Source: Acanthaster planci
Lineage: Eukaryota > Echinodermata > Asteroidea > Valvatida > Acanthasteridae
Direction: 5' to 3'
DNA length: 64,000 nt
Assembly (NCBI RefSeq): GCF_001949145.1
Contig: NW_019091396.1
Location: 414,320-478,319 of the forward strand
Part shown: positions 57,661 through 64,000 of the stretch, piece after piece
Layout of the letters: each line of letters opens with the position of its first letter
Numbering within the stretch: position 1 is the first letter of the stretch
Notes under the pieces: model-generated
Databases searched by the model: none
Told to the model about the DNA's origin: nothing
The model's input: only the letters and a program-made list of their open reading frames with translations
Program-made: the position numbers and the translations under genes

Positions 57661-60600
57661 GGGCTTGTAATTCTGGTTGTGGAATTTTACTATACGCACT
57701 AGAACTGGTCTTGATTTTGCTTTGATATGGTGTACTTGGCCTTTTTGATTCACGTTATTTTAACTGGATCTTTGGAAAGACTGATCGACGGTACAATTTT
57801 AATACCGGTACATGTATTGTGAAATGACATGCTTAATTAGGGATTTGTAGATTTGTAACTGATATGTTATTGGGAAATGAATCTCTGCATTGTGTTCTGC
57901 GGTGATGATCTGCATGCGTGCCTTGTGAGCGCAATACACCCATAGGTAGATCATCTAGAAAAAGACCACACCCCTGCATCACCAATGTACCTGCTGTGCG
58001 CGTTCATGTGTGTGCTAACGCCCTCTGCTGGCAAAGCGTATCATGCTATTGCCTGAATGTTTAGTAGGCCTACTTTATTCCTTTGTGTAAGTCATTTGCA
58101 TTCTTTGCGCCGTTGGGGACGGTTATGTTCATGTGTTTATCATGTCAGAAGGAAGTTGATCTTATTTTTTTTCTTCCTCGGACTCTGAGGCTGAAATGCA
58201 TGTCACATTAATTGGATGATACTAGGTTTGCAAAGACTTCCGATTTGTACCATTTTACGAAGGATTTGGAATTAGAAATACGAAAGTATAGCAATCGTTC
58301 AAAGCGGTAATTAATGCTGAACTACAATATTACACCAATATTTTTCCCAACAGGAAACAAGAAGCCAATCTGCAGCGGCATGCCAGCCGAAATCATGCGG
58401 CTGCGTTCAGTTTCTTGAGATTAACTTATAAAAGATTTCGAATAACATGTCAAGTGACTGGAGCAGTTCCGTGGTAAAATACTGAATTCAAAACACAAGA
58501 CAAGAGCCTTCCGTTTTGCACGATTAGCTATGGACTCTAATGGCTTTCTCTGAACAGACCCGCAGTGGCTCAGATGAATGCAAAAAGTCCTGTACTAATT
58601 AAACCTTGGCAAGAACTGAGCAAATGCCTCGTCACCATTGTCGTTCTTGGCGTCATTTTGTTCATGTGAAAATACACGCACCTGTACATCGATTTCGAGC
58701 TTTTAAGTTTTCTTCAAATAAAATCTGGATCGATGACTGACATTTTAGTCCCATTGGTTCAAATGGTTCAAAGCTCAGTCCTTAAGCTTCAGTGCCATGG
58801 CAGCACTGACAAATCGAAAGTATCTTGCTAAACAGTAACGTTGGTTTGAACTTCGATCCATTACAGTTACATGCAAAAGGTTCGTCTAGTAGACGCGAAC
58901 CCTACTCTTCCCCTTTGCTACTAAACTTAACAACACCGAATTACCACGAACTCCAATATGCTGTGGACAAGCGATACATCAGATTTTATTTACTATTCGC
59001 AAATATCACATTTCCTTACGTATCTTGGGTTGACAGTTCACAGGGTTAAACTCAATCTACGCTACTTAATCATGGTGATAGTACATGTTTTATACACCCA
59101 TACACTTTACATTGCGTGGCATTTTATACAAATTCAAGGGCAGAGTTGCCAGGTGCGGCAAAAGCTGAAGATGTGAATTTCTTTGAATTTTGGACCATTG
59201 ATATCAACTGACGAAATAATCCGCAAGAGGATGTACCAAGTTTCACTGCAGCTTCTGTTCTTGCACCTCCAAAATAAAGAATGCTCAGTAGGCAAAATAC
59301 AGACATAGCACACAGGCAAGGTGTTCTGCAAAGGTGGATAACAGCATTGGGTACAATACAGATGGCACAAGGCTTCCGGCATTCAAAACAGACTTGAATG
59401 AAGACTATTCCACTCATGTGCGTCACTTCGAATAAGTCGACGGAATCAAGGTAGGCTATGTCATCCTAAAAAACAAACCTAATTCAGGCACAAGGAATAA
59501 ATTTTCCGTTCACTTTCGTAGCCTCGAGTAAACAACCTAACAATTCGTCCAACTTCCGGAGTTTTAAGTGGAAGGTATATATAAACAATAAAGCTCTCTG
59601 TTGATTACCCTGTCAGAAAAATGAAGTGGACACAATCAAAATTCCTCTCCCTTTGCTACTCTATGCCGAGATACAATAACAAAATAGGCCCAAATTCAAA
59701 TCATTATATTCGTAAATAACACAAAAGAATCTCAAGAAACTGTTGTGGATTGAAAAAAAAATTAAACAGCATGTTCTAAACCACCAACTTCAAACAAAAA
59801 CACTACAATAACTACACATGTACAGTAATGTTGACATTAATTTTAAACTTTTATAAAGACCATTAGGCCTAGATGTAAAAGGAACACGATCAAACCTATA
59901 GCAGTTTGTACAGTTATCTCCGACACAGAAACGCTGTCAATCAATAAACCCAACTGTTCGTGTATTAAAGCATATTCCAAAATCTGACATTTCTGAAGAT
60001 TTCTTTGAAATGGAATACTAAATAGCCAAGTTCCAATGACGATTACTTACTCCAGACATCACAGTCTGTTTTCCAACCAATGTATTCGTATATAAGGCTT
60101 TGACTAAATCTGCAACCAGATAAGTATTTTCCATTTAGGCCTTTGATCAAAATAATGTAGGATTTTCAGCTACTTTACGAGAGTTAGTATCGAATTGAAT
60201 TTCGAATTTCTGCTTTGATTTTCATCAAGGTGTTGGACATATATTATTCAAAATTCCTTCAATCTATCCTCTCTTCAAGGGTTTCTAAACATGCGCTAGA
60301 ACTGTGAATAGACCGAACTTTCGCTACATGAGAGAAGGCGCGGGCTCAAGCGTTAATACATGTATAGTAGTCGTTACGAATATGTTGAGCTGCATGTACA
60401 TCTATTAATCTCACCAACACTACTTTTTCTAACACAAGCCAATTGCTCAAAGAGATACAGCGAAGGAATACAGGGCTTCCGACCATACAAAATCTACAGC
60501 CAAATATTTTTTAGTGTAAAATACACAGATTAGAAAAAAAGCTCATCTTACAAAATGCAAACAATGTGGAATACTGAGCGCAACAAGCTTACAATGTTGC

Positions 60601-63600
60601 AAAACTGAACAAAAAAAGCCGGTTAAAGGCTGAAAGAGTCCCTTTCACAGCTAAAAAGGTTGTTGCGAGAATTTAAGCACTACATTATCAAACATCAAGT
60701 CCACGTTTGCTCCAAGTTTAAAACATCCGAAAGGGATCGAGACAACTAAAACATCAGGCCCCTATTAGCTCTATCAAAGCCTGCAAGATTCTTCAAAATG
60801 CAGCAGGTGATGGACTTTGTCGGACTGAGAAGTTAACACGCAACCTGCTGCTCTTTGAAACTTCAAGTGTTTTTTCTGAACTACGTGTACGGAGAACTTG
60901 AGACGGTTCCTTGAGAGATGGCAAGATTAACTAGTTAATGTTCAAAAAAGACTTCGAAGGAAGCAAAATAAGCAAGTTATCAACACGACTCGCGAGTGGA
61001 ACACAAAGCAGAATAAGACAATTCTGCCAAACCCGGATAATTCAAAGGTATACACAGTCTTAAAATTGCAAGGTGTGGCCATGGTAACTGAAAATATGGG
61101 TTACAACTTATTTTTCTGGTTTTCTTTGACCCCTGATCAGGAATAATTTGTAAATTACTTTTCCAAAAGCAATGAACAGCATGAAAGTCAGTGACAACAG
61201 CTTTGTTTTACAAGTACGATTTGCTTAATTTCTGTACAGTTTGCATGAATACACACAATTGAAATGATGATACATATTCAAGTGAGAGAAGCTATGATAC
61301 ACACTTTACAACCATTGCACCGATTTGTCACTTTGTTTAGTCTTCTCTGGGGTTCTCGCATCAATATCGGACACATGTCTAAACCCTAACAACGGTTGGG
61401 CATTTGGGGGGGGGGGGTCATGGGGGATCTCATGTCCGATTTTGTTGAAACTTGGCAAGCATCTATAGACACTCATTGTGAATACATGTATGTCCATGAA
61501 GTTTCGATTTTTTAATTCAATCTGAACTGTGATTGCTTCAAGTTCTGGAAAACCTCTAGTAACGTCTCGCGACCATTTTGACCAAAAATAAAAGCAATGC
61601 AACAATATCAGAGAAAGGTCAAAGGGGTCAGACCTCCCCCTTCCCCATTTAGCCAGACATGCTAAACAAAGCGTTGCCCTTTGCTTCGCCTGGAGCTTCA
61701 AAGATTTACTGTTGAATTCAGATGAAATCACCGTCAGCCTTTGCCCTTGAGCGAGACAAGCTGATGTTCCTGCAGCTGAAGAAAAAAAGCTGCAGCAAAG
61801 AGCCTAAAGCTCACAGGAGTAAATTCCTGAAGCGACCAGAGGATGACAGAGTCAAATCTATGGTCTGGGATATCCCAGTCCATGTATTGGAGGAAATGAA
61901 ATGTCCACGAAATGATCACCAAAGGGTTTGATCATGGCCCCACAGCTGTGTGGGGTCTATGATTGCTTAAAGGCATCCCTTACAATACCCATTTCTTGTG
62001 TTCGATATCAAATGTTCTGTGTAAAAACAATATATGGATTTTCCCATTGCTAGAAAAATTATGAAATCAGAAAAGTCCAAATGAAAAAATCCTGAAATCA
62101 GGAAACAATTCTGACAAATCTCACCCCGACAATGTACCGGATTTCCAGGTTTTTTTCCTACCAACTGTTGCTCAATTCAGGATTCAACTCTCTCTCACAC
62201 AAATGAATTAGAATTCGTGTTCATGAGGTATAAAAATGTGAATACATTTCACATGCTAAGAGCCCAAGAATATTACTTCCTATAGTATTAATTACATGTA
62301 CATGTGATTAACATTGTCATCTACTACATGTATTTACATCAGAGCTTTAAAAAAAATTCTATTTCAAAAATGAATGCAAAAACTATAGTAACAACAAGAA
62401 GTACACCACAGTTAAGGAAATTCTTCTAAAAGCCCCGAGAAGGTCCAAAACACTTTTAAAAGGAGTTCATTTCAAGTCAAAGATCTATTCAAACACAATT
62501 TGAAATTCATGTGCATCTATCTGAAATGATACTTTGGAATAAATGTTAACAAAGCACCTTAGCACGTTAAGCTTAGTCACTGAATTCCATTCAAGATCTT
62601 TCCGTCGACAGCAGAGTGATGTATATGTATGTGTACACCACACAACTCCCATGAAAAGTCACCTGCAATGCATTGCAACATGTAAAACAGTGGCTTCTGC
62701 TTGCGTTTGCTGACCGATGTCCCTCAATCCATCATCCTGTATTAACCAGGCTCAACAAGGTACTGCAGTCTCTGGGGACCCCTCTAGCGTACTGCTCGTG
62801 GAGATCCTTAAGTATTGGCAATGAGAATTTGTGGCATCGTGGAGCACTTGTGCTCTCTCTTGTCACCAGGCAAATGAAGTGTTTGATGGCAGCATAAACG
62901 TTGATTAATGGCGCAGTGTTTTTCAGGGGCCAAGAGCTACCCAAGGTAGTCCAAGTAAGGAAACCCAAAGCATTGTGGGTGGCTTATGCTGACGATTCGT
63001 CATTTCAACAAAATTTTACCCAACAACAGCCCCCAATGCAACCAGCTGTCATTAGCAATCTTGGTTTAGATTGCAGGCATGAGTGAACTGCAGCGTGGGC
63101 TACACCCCCTCACCACCACCAGTTTGTGAATGGGGGGCAAGTTAAACCCGGCGTAAAGGCACCACTGCTGTGAATACTCCATGCCAGAGAACATGAATAC
63201 GTCAGTTTACCAAGTTACAGACAGGCAACGGAACAGATCTAAGAGTACATACTTACAAAAATTACAACTTGGCACCAAAGGATCTGTCTTCAATTTCCAA
63301 ATATTCATAAATGTTAACAGCGGTACGAAATGGCCAAACATAAAAATGTAAATGTATCCGAGTTGAAAGTCTCTTCTGATATTCAAAATACTAAACTATG
63401 AGAGGGCGGATGAGTGGGAGTTGCTATTCACTCTGGGCCAGTAAATATCAAATGTCAAGCTCAGACATCTCAACTCAAGACATTTACATGGTATTTTAGT
63501 ATACAATACACAATGTGCAGTCTAGTTGCCATGGTTACCACTATCCCTCATTTGAGAAGAGATATCCGTGGGGAAACGTTATGAGAGCTGTTTGTCCGCC

Positions 63601-64000
63601 AAGTTTTACAAGAATATCTCAAAATGATCCTTTGGAGAGACCTTCAAAGACAGCTACGCAGGAGACTCGTGTGAGGAAGTGTGCATGAACATTATGTGTA
63701 CAAGACACCTGACACAAAACCTGCTCAGCATAGTGCATCTATATGCATCTGTCAGACTGAACTGTGCAGTATAGCCTGCACATTAATGCACACTGTGCAA
63801 GTAAACTGTGTACATTTCAGATCGACGGGGGTCTTTGACAAAGCTTGGTGGCTGTGAACATACCAGTCCCATGCGACCGTTCCACTAATGTTTGCGTCAC
63901 ACTTGAACTAATGTGCGCATGCTCGCAGTAACACATACAGTAGCGGTCTGGTCACATGGGCAGTATGACTGCCAGCATCCAGTGTCTGTATAGTCTCCTA
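57661..64000. other. AT-rich right end of the window; no gene supported
   Basis: About 6.3 kb with only short frames. Minus-strand frames at 59426-59124 (100 codons, Cys-rich), 61731-61306 (141 codons) and 62968-62732 (78 codons) lack recognisable domains, splice partners or start context. A G-run lies at about 61406-61418. The stretch could be intergenic or a long 3' UTR or intron of a gene beyond the right edge, but nothing in it settles which. Confidence 0.4.

Noticed and set aside
59124-59426. Cys-rich minus-strand frame that briefly looked like a RING finger
   Set aside because: Cys/His spacing does not fit a RING or other zinc-binding pattern, and two overlapping frames look equally plausible.
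61306-61731. 141-codon minus-strand frame
   Set aside because: Crosses a G homopolymer and a Pro run, with no domain or exon signals; probably a chance frame in a repeat.

Overview
This is a eukaryotic genomic window, about 60% AT, with long spliced introns, many interspersed repeats and two assembly gaps (9454-9772 and 39940-40113). The gene content (an EF-hand NADPH oxidase of the NOX5 type, a transmembrane mucin with EGF and SEA domains, and a probable GH81 glucanase-like gene), together with frequent TAGGCCTA-like words and many fold-back repeats, suggests a marine invertebrate such as a deuterostome (hemichordate, echinoderm or amphioxus grade). The species cannot be fixed from sequence alone. 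No bacterial operons, CRISPR arrays or rRNA genes were seen.

Layout. 1-3479, minus strand: the 5' part of a gene for a type II membrane protein whose extracellular part looks like the start of a GH81 beta-1,3-glucanase; it runs off the left edge. 3480-27762: a repeat-rich interval holding a 2.1 kb inverted-repeat element (about 5091-7210), a 50-60 bp minisatellite (7676-8200), the first copy of a 3 kb dispersed duplication (8268-11313), a CCAAT-box-rich candidate promoter with a splice donor (17160-17460) and a 5'-truncated LINE (18945-20165). 27763-37942, plus strand: a seven-exon transmembrane mucin, reconstructed as 2343 residues. 38013-41793: the second copy of the 3 kb duplication, bracketed by a direct repeat. 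42593-42963: two small unassigned exons. 45847-57114, plus strand: a complete 12-exon NOX5-type oxidase (705 residues). 57115-64000: AT-rich sequence with no gene that I can support.

The three genes need not be functionally linked. Mucin and oxidase are both surface proteins of exposed epithelia in other animals, but co-regulation here is only conjecture. Exon models were built by hand from open frames, GT/AG sites and phase agreement. Both complete models close in frame across every junction, which is the main internal check.
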